DNA of 25,553 bases, taken from contig RBNI01000956.1 of NCBI GenBank assembly GCA_003990745.1, forward strand, positions 1 through 25,553, in the 5' to 3' direction. Below, in pieces: positions 1-9,678 of the stretch; within the stretch, counting starts at the first letter, position 1; the number at the start of each line of letters is the position of its first letter. A model generated the notes under the pieces. It saw only the letters and a list, made by a program, of their open reading frames with translations, searched no databases and was not told the origin of the DNA. Position numbers and translations under genes: made by a program. This DNA comes from Jimgerdemannia flammicorona. Lineage: Eukaryota; Mucoromycota; Endogonomycetes; Endogonales; Endogonaceae.

Positions 1-949
1 GACTCTGCCATTTATTACCCATCTATTAATAAGTTTACAGAATACCCTCCCACTACCCAATCTCCATAGGGGTGCCACTCCCCCCACTTATATGAACAAA
101 GACCACTTTCTCACCTACAACTCTAACCCTCCCCCCACTCTGTCTACAGATTTTCTCTACCAAATGACACCTTCGACCCCCCTACAACCCCTAACCAAGC
201 CACCAGCCCATCAAGGTGTCCTCCATAAGACTATGCCACCTCAGCAGCCTGACCTCTGAGCCAAGTGTCCTTCCATCCTCAAAAATAAATAACCAGTGAC
301 TGGCCAGCCCTACCCAAATGGCCAAAGCCCAGCCTAATATCAGCCATTCCTTCCCCACCCCCCTCTCTAATCTATCTCTTAAATCCTCCCATCACCTCCA
401 CACACCAGCTCCCCTACACACTACTCCCAAATAATTCCCAATGTTCTGCCAAAAGATACTAAGTACCTCACACTCTCTTAGCCAATGTTCAGGTGTCTGC
501 ATATATCCTCCTTCCTACCCTACATTATAATACTCTTTACAGTCAAAGTAACCTCCCTCGATAAGGTGACCTGAGTGAAAGTTGAGCATGACATTCTGCC
601 TCAGCACATGCCACCAGACCACCCAGTACTTTGGCGGCAGCCATCTCCTCACCTCAGCACTCCAGGCCCAAATGCTATGCCAGTCTCACTCCTTGCCAAT
701 TTCTACTCCTTGCCAACTACTAGGCCACAGGTCCTGGCCTGGTCCCCATTGGCATTCAATCCCATCACCAATGTCAAACTCAATTAAGGGAATGCCACCC
801 AGTAATACTCAGTCCCATCTCCACATCACTGGGTCCCAAGCTGCCTCCCCTTCATTTCTCTGCCACCTAATTCCAATGCGACACACCCCCTCTGCCACTC
901 CCCACTAGAAGCCTTTGTATCATAATTATTCAGTGATCTGAAGGCCCAC

Positions 950-2318
950 AAGTGCTAGGAGATCACCAGTTGAACCCCTCAGAGAGGACCTTATCTCTCA
1001 GACTTTCTGCAGTAGGGGGACCCAACCACCCCCTCTCAACTCCATCACTCTCTTCAGCCACCATACTCTCAAGCAGTGTAGCCTCTTAGGAAAGTCCACC
1101 AGCCCAAGTCCCCCACTCGCCACTGGTAAGGACAAGACCTCCCAGCTGATCTGACTCTGCCTTCCAGCCCAGATCCACCCCTTGGCCAGCTTCATCAATC
1201 ATTTTACCACCCAAGCTAGGAAGTTCAGATGATAAGCCAGATACTACACTTTCGGCAGTCAATAGATGTTCAAAATCGAAACACATCTTGCCAGAGACAA
1301 TTGGTGGCCCCCCCAACTCTGCAGGGCCTCCTCCCAGATGCCAACCCACTGCTCCCACCAAAGTCTGGGCAGAACTGATCCATATACTGACAGATAAATA
1401 CCCAAGTACTATACCGCCTCACCAGTAGGGACAATGGTACCAATAATCTCCCCTCCCACCAGACCATTGCCTAACACCATTGTTTCACACTTATGCCAAT
1501 TAAGCCTAGCCCTAGAGTTTACCTCATACCACTCTACTGTCTCCTTGAGCTTCTCTATATCTACAATTGATCCTAGGCTAACCACTATGTTATCTACAAA
1601 TGCCCCTACTTTCTATCCAATGCCAAAGATAGAGAGTCTCACTATCTTCTGTCTGATTCTGTCCATGAAGGGCTCCAGAGAAAGAGCATACAAAATGGGG
1701 GACAGTGGGTCCCCCTGGGGCACTCCTCTACCCAGGGAAAATACTACCCCTCTGTATCCATTATACATGAGTACAGTCCTACTTTCTTCTAGTAGGCTGA
1801 CCATAGCTGTCCTAAACTGGTGTGGGACCCCAATCCAATCCAATACTTTCACTGGCCAGACCTATTACACTTGGTCATAAGCCTTCTCCTGGTCTAGAAA
1901 GACCAGACACCCATCCAGTCCACTGGCTCATGCTCCTTCAATAACTCCATAAACCTATGCTGTACCATCCCTGATGAGCCGGCCTCCCACAAAGCCCCTC
2001 TACTCATCACCCAAGACTTGCTGGACCACCTTTTGCAATCTTGCAACCACCACCTTGGTAACCAACTTTCTGTCTATATCCAGTAGCATAATTGGCCTCC
2101 AGTTCTTCTAGTCCTCTCGCCTTCCTTTGTTCTTATAAAGCAATGTCACCAGCTCCAGATCCTGGTCTCCCACCTATCTCCCCATCTGTAGAATCCAATC
2201 ACACAGTGCCATCATCTCTCCCAGTACTCCTGGGACTCCCACCATTTATTTCCAGAAGTCCCAGGGCAGACCATCTTCTCCAGGTGTCATATCCAAGGTT
2301 GTCATAGCAAGAACCTGG
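950..2318 (-). pseudogene. LINE ORF2, reverse transcriptase and C-terminal part (broken)
   Basis: The reverse transcriptase motifs appear in order on the minus strand. Near 2290-2230 is the opening motif MTPGEDGLPWDFWK. Near 1890 is FLDQEKAYDQV (motif A). Near 1730-1670 is GVPQGDPLSPILYALSLEPF (motif B). Near 1600 is AFVDNIVV, which corresponds to the catalytic YADD/FADD box; its second Asp is now Asn, as a single G-to-A change would produce. Farther on, GGLGLVDFPKRLHCLRVWWL near 1120-1060 is typical of the region after LINE reverse transcriptase. Stops interrupt the frame repeatedly, for example after the AYDQV motif and just before the catalytic box. It would have copied the element's RNA at a nicked target. 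It cannot be active. Confidence 0.85.
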
Positions 2319-2332
2319 CAGATCTCCTCCTC
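2319..2332. repeat. Left target-site duplication of the SINE-like insertion
   Basis: The 14 bases CAGATCTCCTCCTC sit immediately before the poly-T tract and recur exactly at 4063-4076. This is the expected footprint of target-primed retrotransposition. Removing the insert and one copy rejoins the LINE frame from the acidic EEEI segment to the reverse transcriptase start. Confidence 0.9.
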
Positions 2333-4062
2333 TTTTTTTTTTTTTTTTTTTCTATAGGCTATAGCCTCATTTATTAACTATTTATAACATGCTATATATC
2401 CTCATATAACATCAGTAACCCCATTCCACCCCAATCTCAACCCACTTTCACCCTCACCCAGTCTTGTACCTTTAGGGTGTGAGTTGCGATCTCACTGCCT
2501 GAGTAACTAGATCCTTCTACCCAGCCTGCCCCACCCAGTAGGTATGGGTTGTGAGCCCCAACCATCTCAAGTACTTGGCATCTAGTGTACCTGACCTACC
2601 CCTATTAGTGCCTCCTGTCTTGCCCATCTAGTCTGTCTTATCCATCTTACTCATCCATGTTACCCGTATTGCCCATATTGCCATCTTGCCATCTTGCCCA
2701 TCTTGCCCATCTTGCCTATCTTACCTGTCTTGCCCATCTTGCCCACCTATGTTGCCCATGTCCCATGTTGCTCATGTTGCCTGTATTGCCCGTGTTGCCT
2801 GTATTACCTATTTTGCCCATTTTGCTCATCTTGCCCATGTCACCTGTCTTGCCCGTCTTGCCTACCCTTATTGCCCATATTGCCCATGTTGCCATCTTGC
2901 CATCTTGCCTATCTTGCCCATCTTGCCCATCTTGCCCATCTTACCCATCTTGCCCATCTTGCTTGCCCATGTTGCCCATGTTGTCTGTGTTGTCCATGTT
3001 GCCCATGTTGCCTGTGTTGCCCATTTTATCTGTTTTGTTCATCTTGCCTATATTGCCTGTCTTGCTATCTGCCCATCTTGCCCATGTCACCCATCTTGCC
3101 ATCTTGCCCATCTTGCCCATCTTGTCTGTCTTGCCTGCCCATATTGTCTGTGTTGCCTGTATTACCTGCCTATATTGCTCGTGTTGTCCACCTGTATTGC
3201 CTGTATTGCCTGTGTTGCCCGCCTATATTGCCTGTATTGCCTGTATTGCCCATTTTGTCCATTTTGCCCATTTTGCCCATCTTGCCCATATCACCTGTCT
3301 TGCCATCTGCCCATCTTGCCCATGTTACCCATCTTGCTATCTTGCTATCTTGCTGTCTTGCCTATCTTGCCTGTCTTACTTGTCTTGCCCATCTTACCTA
3401 TCTTACCCATCTTACCCATCTTACCCATCTTGCCTGACTTACCCATCTTACCCATCTTGTCCATCTTGCCCATGTCGCCCATCTTGTCATCTTGCTATCT
3501 TGCCTGTCTTGCCCATCTTGCCCATCTTGTCTGTCTTGCCTGTCTTGTCTGCCCATATTGCCCATGTTGCCCATGTTGCCCATATTGCCCATGTTGCCCA
3601 CCCATATTGCCTGTATTGCCCGTATTGTCTGCCTATGTTGCCCATGTTGCCCATGTTGTCCACCTGTATTGCCCATATTGCCTGTGTTGCCCACCTGTAT
3701 TGCCCATATTACCCATGTTACCTGTTTTGCCCATTTTGCCCATGTCGCCTATCTTGCTGTCTGCCTGTCTTGCCCATGTCACCCATCTTGCCATCTTGCC
3801 ATCTTGTCGTCTTGCCCATCTTGCCCACCTGTGTTGCCCATGTTGCCCATGTTGCCTACCCATATTGCCCATATTGCCCATGTTGCCTGTTTTGCCCATT
3901 TTGCCCATATTGCCTGTCTTGCCATCTGCCTGTCTTGCCCATGTCACCCATCTTGCCATCTTGCCATCTTGCCATCTTGCCCATCTTGTCCACCTATATT
4001 GCCCATATTGCCTGTGTTACCCCTGTCTGTGTGGCTTAGCTCACTCTGAGTGGTTTGAGTAG
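2333..4062 (-). mobile_element. SINE-like nonautonomous retroelement with an internal minisatellite (SVA-like layout)
   Basis: The insert is 1,730 bp and lies between exact 14-bp direct repeats. Its low-coordinate end is a run of about 19 T (2333-2351), i.e. a 3' poly-A tail when read on the minus strand, the same orientation as the host LINE. The order on the minus strand is a short unique 5' segment (4062 to about 4020), a 1.4-kb block of 9-bp repeats, about 270 bp of unique sequence, and poly-A. No reverse transcriptase or other plausible protein is present, so it must have been mobilised by another element. The arrangement of unique head, VNTR, unique tail and poly-A resembles that of primate SVA elements, but I see no sequence relationship. 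A tRNA origin could not be shown. Confidence 0.8.
2640..4018. repeat. Minisatellite, 9-bp unit TTGCCCATN / TTGCCTGTN
   Basis: Well over 100 copies of a 9-bp unit close to TTGCCCATC run through this block, with variants TTGCCTGTC, TTGCCCATG and TTGCCATC. Longer motifs recur, for example a stretch with CTTGCCATCTGCC followed by CCCATGTCACCC near 3061, 3302, 3750 and 3918, which implies higher-order duplication. The unit is a multiple of three and contains no stop in any plus-strand frame, so long but meaningless open frames arise in all three. It lies wholly inside the SINE-like insertion. Confidence 0.95.
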
Positions 4063-4076
4063 CAGATCTCCTCCTC
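4063..4076. repeat. Right target-site duplication of the SINE-like insertion
   Basis: Exact second copy of the 14 bases at 2319-2332, directly after the 5' end of the insert (read on the minus strand). Confidence 0.9.
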
Positions 4077-5453
4077 TTGTATTGGCAGTACTAAGTCACC
4101 CAGCCCATCTGCTTGTATAGGGTGCCAATCCTCCAATGCTCGATCAATGTCCTCAGTATCTGTCCCACCCTCCTCCTCACTCCACAATCTACTCCAATGC
4201 TCCTTTAATAATCCAAGAATGTCTTATACACTATGTACTAATATACCATCAGCATCAAGCACCCCCTCCTACCTTGGTTGCACCCTTCTTGCCTGAAGGG
4301 CTCTTGTGAGAAACTTTGAGGACTGCTCACCTTCCTCTAACCCCTGCCAACAAAGTCACACTGCCAGACCCTGGACCCTTGCCTCTTCCTCATTCTGTAG
4401 CACCTGTTGTAGTTCAACTACCTTCATTCTTACCCTTATCAATCTCCAGTCCTCCTCCCCCTCCAACGTCACCAGACTTGCCCAGTCCTCCAAGAGTCTA
4501 GACAGTCTACTAGAAGTCCACCACATCCACTGCCTCCTCTGTTTCCCAGCCTCCCTACCAGCCTCACTCCAGAAGGTCCTGGCCATCTCTTTCATCCTCA
4601 TCCACCAAATAGCAACTGGGGTACCTTTCTACCTCCAGCACTCCACTCATAGTTGAATATCTTCAGCCCACTCATCCCACTGGATCTTATCATCTAGTAA
4701 GGTGGAATTGAGACACCAATGTCCAGGCCCATCCCCACTTCCTCCAAAATGTCCCTGCCCTAAAAGCCCCCAATGATCCGACCAAGGACACCATTCCACC
4801 TCCAGCGACTTTCAAACATCCAAGCCCCAGCAGCTGGCTATCAGAATCCAATTAATCCTCATCCCTAGGCCCCTGGCCCAGTGTGTGTACACCCTCCTAT
4901 TCCCCCAATATTCTCTACTCATATCCACCAGAGCACTCAGTCTTTCCACTTCCTCCTATACTGCCAGTCTTCCACTCTGACCCTCAGCTCCTCGCCCTCC
5001 ATCAGTTCTATCCCTCAACATGTCTTGGACCATATTGAAGTCCCCCCTGAGTATATCCACCCCAATCTCTACAAGAATTCCACTCTCCTATAGGCCCTTC
5101 ACCTAATTCACATACTCACCCCATACCACAGGACAGTAACAGGAGCCCACTGTAACTGGCTCCCAACCTGTACGTATCCACTCTCCCCAGACCAATCTAT
5201 CCCCCCAGCTCTGCATATCCCTTATCTCCCCTCTACCTTTCCACACCAGAATCCCAACCTTGCCCTTCCAGACTGCCTCACCTCTCCACTCCTTCATCCA
5301 TTCTAGTCTATCCAAGTCATCCTCATACCTGACATCCTGCAAGAGAAAGAGATCAGCCTCCAATCCCTTCAGTCAAGTAAAAATGTTCTTACATTGATAA
5401 GCACCCCATAACCCATTCACATTTAAAGAAAAAATGTTGGTTATACTATTCAT
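4077..5453 (-). pseudogene. LINE ORF2, endonuclease and linker part (broken)
   Basis: The minus strand opens with an ATG at 5453 and reads MNSITNIFSLNVNGLWGAY, then ADLFLLQDVR. This corresponds to the first two motifs of the AP-type (exonuclease III-like) endonuclease of LINEs, in which an Asn and a Glu bind metal. Here the Glu of the usual LQE(T) motif is Asp, a probable inactivating change. A Trp/Gly-rich stretch follows at 5300-5100, then an Arg/Glu-rich linker (4601-4356). A TGA at 5373-5375 already breaks the frame between the first two motifs. The enzyme would nick target DNA to prime reverse transcription. The reading frame resumes at 2318 after the nested insert. Confidence 0.75.
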
Positions 5454-5483
5454 AGTGAAAAATGGTGTATTATTAAGCTTTCT

Positions 5484-7390
5484 CTACTGCTCCATATTCA
5501 TCTCCTCCTGTGCCAAGTCCAGATTATATTCTGTGGTCACCACCTCCTCTTCAGCCCTCTGAGCCTCCAGTCTAGCCAACAGCTCATTCATCTCCCCATC
5601 TGCCTTCTTCTCGAATTCCTCATGGTACTCCAGGCAGACTTCCTGTCAGAGCTGCAGTCCATGATACTTGGTCCAGCAGTATTCAGCCCTCTCTCCTGCG
5701 ACTCCCACCATCTCTGCCTTCTGCTCCTTATCTACCTCATAGCCCTCCTCCTCCAGATATACTACAAGAATTTCTGCCTTCAAAGCCATCACCACCCCCT
5801 CCCCCTGCAGGATCCTTGCCTAATACTTATTGCTCATTATCCTCAAATCCACCTCTCCCAGCTCCTCAGCCATCAGGTTGTTTTTCATCCTATACATCCA
5901 AAGTAGGTTCCTTACCTCCTTTTCTCCAGAGGTCACTGGCCTCTCACCATCCAGCATTGTGGTATTAGCCCCAGCACTTGCAGCCTCATTCCACTCCTCT
6001 GAAACATCCACCAGTTTCTCCTCACTAACTACCACCACTTGTCTCCCATTTGCTGCCTCCAGGACTCTAAATTGCACTCGCTGGGTCCCCCATATTGACA
6101 TATCCTCCACCACCCTGCTTCAGGAAGCTGGGCTCTGCCTGATAAGGAGAGTAGGAGTAGGGGAGTCCTCCCATATCTCATCTCAAACCTCCAGTATACC
6201 ATCCACATATGGGTCCTTGCCAGTTACCTCTCTGTTCTCACCAGTTCTCTTCCCAGCACTCCCACTTCCCTCACCTGCCCAGACACTCGCTTTGGCCCCC
6301 CCTGTATCTACCATCCTGCTCGTATCCTTCTGAGGCTCACTCTTCATCTTTGCCAACAGTTCCCTCTATCTCTTACATCTCTGATCTCATTCCCACTGCT
6401 CCTTGCTCACTTGAATCTGCTTCTCATCCACCACCTCCAAATGTATCACCTCCTCAAAGGCCCTCCAAGCCTTTGCCCACTGTTCCACCACATCACTCAA
6501 CTCTTCCAGTGCTTCCAATAGGTCCTCTTCCTCCTCCTCACTCCCTTCACTCTTATCACCTTACATATGATCACTCCCCAGACCATACCAGAAGGCTAGT
6601 CCCTTGTCTTCCCAGTGGTCTCTTTCTCTGCCAGCTGAATCCTCATATCCATATCTCCAGTCCTGAGCGAGGTCCCCTCCCAGACCCTGAATCCAATATC
6701 CACCACCTCTCCATACTCTGCTATGACCTCCTCAACTCTCTTTCTTGTCTCCATCGCCGTCACTGTGGGCACCCCTTTTACCAGCAGTTGGACCACTCTG
6801 GGATCCCATTTCAGGCATCATGCTATCAGAACACACATCTCCCCAACTACCAATCCAACCTTCAACACTTTCTCTAAAGGCTCAGCCTCCTCAAAGCCCA
6901 CCTCCACTCCCTCCAGTCCCTTCAAAAACTTTACAGATACCACTCCAGCCACCTGCTTAGCAATCAGCCCCAGTACTATTTTTGCCATCACTGCTAGGCC
7001 CCAGAAGCACAGTGTCACTGTGAATGCCAAGATCGATTTCTTGAGTAACAGTACCACCACCAGGCCTGTCACACCATCTGCCAAATCTCCTTGTCTCCCA
7101 GGCCCCAGTCACTCAGCCACACCATCCACAGTCACATCTGGATTTTTTTCCAGATTAGCAGTCCTGCCTCCATCAGCCATCACACCCCCCCCCAGCCACT
7201 ATACCTCCAGTCTTACTGCCCCCTCTGCTAAGGGCTACTCCTCTATGTACTGTCACCTTCTCTATTTCCTTGCCTTTCCTCAATCAACCCTCCAGCCCCA
7301 TCATCTGCCTTCTCCCCTTCACCATCTCAGCAAAGCTCACCCTCCCAGATCCCTGTCCTCTACTACTGCCTCCTTTCCTACCTCATCCAC
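5484..7390 (-). pseudogene. LINE ORF1-like protein (broken)
   Basis: Degenerate coding sequence lies just upstream of the endonuclease frame and ends at TAG 5484-5486. The C-terminal part (5820-5486) is rich in Glu, Lys, Leu and Ala in a pattern typical of a coiled coil, for example EMNELLARLEAQRAEEEV. Farther upstream, 6796-6596 reads as an alpha/beta segment (LVKGVPTVTAMETRKRVEEV) that could be the RNA-binding domain of an ORF1 protein. These two parts lie in different frames, so at least one frameshift occurred between 6596 and 6113. I did not find a convincing zinc knuckle. The role (RNA chaperone of the LINE particle) is inferred from position and family, not from a diagnostic motif. Confidence 0.5.
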
Positions 7391-7440
7391 CTGCCAGCAG
7401 CCCCCTTATACCTCCCTCTAGGCCAGGGCCTCTCCTTATG

Positions 7441-7679
7441 TGCTGTCAGTCGAATGTGCTTGGGCTGCTCTGCCCAGTACATACCTCAGATTATCTGTCA
7501 GTCACCATGTTGCTAGTTTCTTTTCTCTAAAAACAATGTTATAGTTGCTTTCCAAAAGTTGTGTAACCCGAGAGGTACCAGAGAGAGATATATTCGGCCA
7601 GGGGTTAACTCTTTTGTTATCACTTTTTCTAAATATATTACTAGTTACTATGTATTGTAATACTCCATTCTTCATTTTG
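7441..7679. other. Intergenic spacer, nothing recognised
   Basis: Moderately AT-rich sequence after the LINE 5' end. No coding potential, RNA gene or clear element terminus was seen on either strand. Confidence 0.5.
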
Positions 7680-7836
7680 TGGCTGGGGTACAGGTTATTG
7701 TAGCTAAGGTGCAAGCTAACCAACAGTTTTGCAAAAAGCAATTTTTATAGCTAGGGTACAGATTATTGTAGCTGGGGTGTAGATTATTATAGCTGGGGTA
7801 TAAGCTAACTAATAGGTTTATAGAAAGCAATTTATA
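7680..7836. repeat. Imperfect tandem repeat, units of about 70-88 bp
   Basis: Two consecutive copies share the order GGGTACAG, TTATTGTAGCT, AAGCTAAC, then AGCAATTT. The second copy (from about 7748) contains an extra internal TAGCTGGGGT submotif. No function is evident. Confidence 0.75.
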
Positions 7837-8027
7837 CATACTTTGTATCCTTGAATAAGACAGAAAAAAAAATAAATATTTCTCTTGACCAATGTGGTCT
7901 TCTTCTTTATATTTTAGATTATATTGATATAATTCAGACTTTTCTTATAAAATCCTCTTTAAAAGAGATATATATTATTCTCAACAAAGGAATATTTTAT
8001 ATATAAAAAACTGGCAATATATCTTCT

Positions 8028-8702
8028 CTACCCCCAGCAAGCAATGAGAGTACTTCTAATGATGAGAAGTATATATAGTTCAAACAAAAGACAAAAGCTA
8101 GTACTTTGAACAACTTAAGAATACATAATGAGCACTGGGCCCATAAAAAGGCAACAAGAATTGCCAATGTCTCCTCTACCACTAAATATGTACTAGATTT
8201 AACTCAAATGTCACAAATAGATATCAAACAAAAGACTGAAAAGACAGATCAAGAGACAGACCAATAGGCTCAAAAGAAGATTTGAAAGAAGATTCTCAAA
8301 GATCCTGAACAAATCAGAACTGCTTTGCTAAAGGCCCAAGAAGCTACTCCTGCCTAGTATTCTGAACTTACTAGATTTTATGAAGATTTATATCTCCAGG
8401 CTACTGATTCAATAAACAAAAACATTCTCAAAAATTATCATATTTTTAAAAAGGTTCTGCATCAAGAAGAGCAGAAACAATAAGATAAAACAGATATATA
8501 TCATGAATAAGCTATCACAATGCTCATTCAATCAACTTTTTCACATCTTTCTAATATGGACATAAATAGGTACTTGTGAAATGCACAAAAAATATATAAT
8601 ATTATATATCAGTTAGCTCCCAACCAAGTTCAAAATTTAGATATCATGAAAATGGACTTATTAAGTATAGCAAAAAATCAAATTTCTATGTGTTTTATAT
8701 AA
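8028..8702 (+). pseudogene. Degenerate coding relic, family unknown
   Basis: One plus-strand frame stays coherent for 225 codons from CTA at 8028 to TAA at 8700-8702. It has a normal amino-acid mixture and readable stretches such as RIHNEHWAHKKATRIANV and ILKDPEQIRTALLKAQEA. About seven internal stops occur (TAG, TGA and TAA). Each can be derived from CAG, CGA or CAA by one C-to-T change, and no frame shift is needed. That suggests an old protein-coding sequence ruined by C-to-T mutation rather than random drift. The Lys/Gln/Glu-rich, helix-prone composition gives no family assignment. It could be part of another transposon or a captured host gene. Confidence 0.45.
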
Positions 8703-8942
8703 TTTATTTTTTTATACAATATGTATCTTCTTTTTTATATTTTTTTATACAATATGTATCTTTTATTTATTTTTATACAATATATACCCTTTTTTTTTTT
8801 TTTTTTTTCTTTATGCAATATTTATATCTTTTTTTTTTTTTTTTTTTTATTTAATATTTATTTTTTTTTTTTTCTTTTTCTTTATGCAATATGTATATCT
8901 TTTTATTTCATTTTTTTATATGTAATATGTATCTTTTTTATT
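8703..8942. repeat. T-rich imperfect tandem repeat
   Basis: About six to seven irregular units of 30-50 bp, each a long T run followed by a motif like ATACAATATGTATCTT or ATGCAATATGTAT. One strand is almost pure T apart from the conserved core. Confidence 0.8.
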
Positions 8943-9351
8943 TTGGAATGCAGTGGTCTTATTGATTGTAAGCACCAGGTGTGAACACCATAAAACAAAT
9001 TTTCGCATGATTGGTTCTAATAATGAATTATTTGATTGGAGGAATAATGCTGACTGCATTGAGCACAATGAAAACATATCCAAATTCGATGATTTTTAGC
9101 TTGCCAAATTCACCTCATTTAGACGAATCCAACACAATAAGAATCATTAAATTTGAATGTGTTTTCATTGACTTATAATATTTTAAATTTTGGATATAAT
9201 TTAAAAAATTAAATTGGATTTGATTCAAATAGTAATCAAACTAATTTAGAATTCATATAGATTATACTTTGAAGGAGATCTTTAAAAAGATCTTTATGCA
9301 TGTGAATGCTTAAAGTTGTCCCTTTGTTATTATTATAATTGTCAACAGAGA
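8943..9351. other. AT-rich spacer left of the LTR element
   Basis: No gene was seen. The short direct repeat AAGATC(T)TTTA near 9280-9297 and general AT richness are the only notable points. The LTR element inserted at the right edge, duplicating TAAAG. Confidence 0.5.
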
Positions 9352-9356
9352 TAAAG
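9352..9356. repeat. Left target-site duplication (TAAAG) of the LTR element
   Basis: The five bases TAAAG directly precede the 5' LTR and recur at 16962-16966 directly after the 3' LTR. A 5-bp duplication is normal for Ty3/Gypsy integrase. Confidence 0.9.
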
Positions 9357-9382
9357 TATAAGTGTACAACCTCCAAGCTACA

Positions 9383-9446
9383 GAAATCACACGTCACCCT
9401 CTTAACAAGCCACTGAAATCACACGTCACCCTCTTAACAAGCCACT
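9383..9446. repeat. 32-bp tandem duplication present only in the 5' LTR
   Basis: The unit 9383-9414 is repeated exactly at 9415-9446. The 3' LTR has a single copy. With the one-base A-run difference it accounts exactly for the 31-bp length difference between the LTRs. Confidence 0.9.
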
Positions 9447-9678
9447 GAAACCACATGCAACCTCTGAACAAATCTGGAAATCACCTGCATGATCACGAAG
9501 CTGAGTCAAACAGAAGTCACAGTACATAAAGCTAAGTCAATATGAAGTTACAGAACACAAGGTTTATACAAACGGAATCTTACCAATCAAGAACAGATGC
9601 ATATATACTGAGCCCTGAGATACATCGAAATAGAGAACCAAAAAACAAATAACAACTACAACTTCCAAACACACAAAA

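Larger units (their letters stand above)
1..7440 (-). mobile_element. Degenerate LINE (non-LTR retrotransposon), interrupted by a nested insertion
   Basis: Reading the minus strand from high to low coordinates gives the classic LINE order: an ORF1-like protein (about 7390-5484), an AP-type endonuclease (from 5453), a linker, then reverse transcriptase and its C-terminal region (about 2318-950). ORF1 ends at a TAG at 5484-5486 and ORF2 opens with an ATG at 5453, so the two are about 30 nt apart. All frames are broken by stops and shifts, so the copy is dead. A second retroelement (2333-4062) splits the region between endonuclease and reverse transcriptase. Neither end is clear: the 3' end may lie outside the window, and the 5' end is set by where coding similarity fades. 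The two-ORF layout suits several fungal LINE clades; I cannot assign one without a phylogeny. Confidence 0.8.

Noticed and set aside
575..1880. Plus-strand open frames in the LINE region (for example 1434-1880)
   Set aside because: They are antisense to clear reverse transcriptase motifs and have Ser/Pro/Leu-rich shadow composition.
2479..2495. Hairpin on the minus strand with a 5-bp stem and a 7-nt loop carrying T at the position of U33, like a tRNA anticodon arm
   Set aside because: The D arm, T arm and acceptor could not be fitted with correct spacing, so neither a tRNA gene nor a tRNA-derived SINE head is supported.
2657..4062. Three overlapping plus-strand open frames of up to 460 codons (Leu-Pro-Ile, Cys-Pro-Ser and Ala-His-Leu repeats), plus minus-strand Gly-Asn-Met frames
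   Set aside because: They are by-products of a stop-free 9-bp minisatellite whose length is a multiple of three. All forward frames are open equally, and no unique domain or start context supports a protein.
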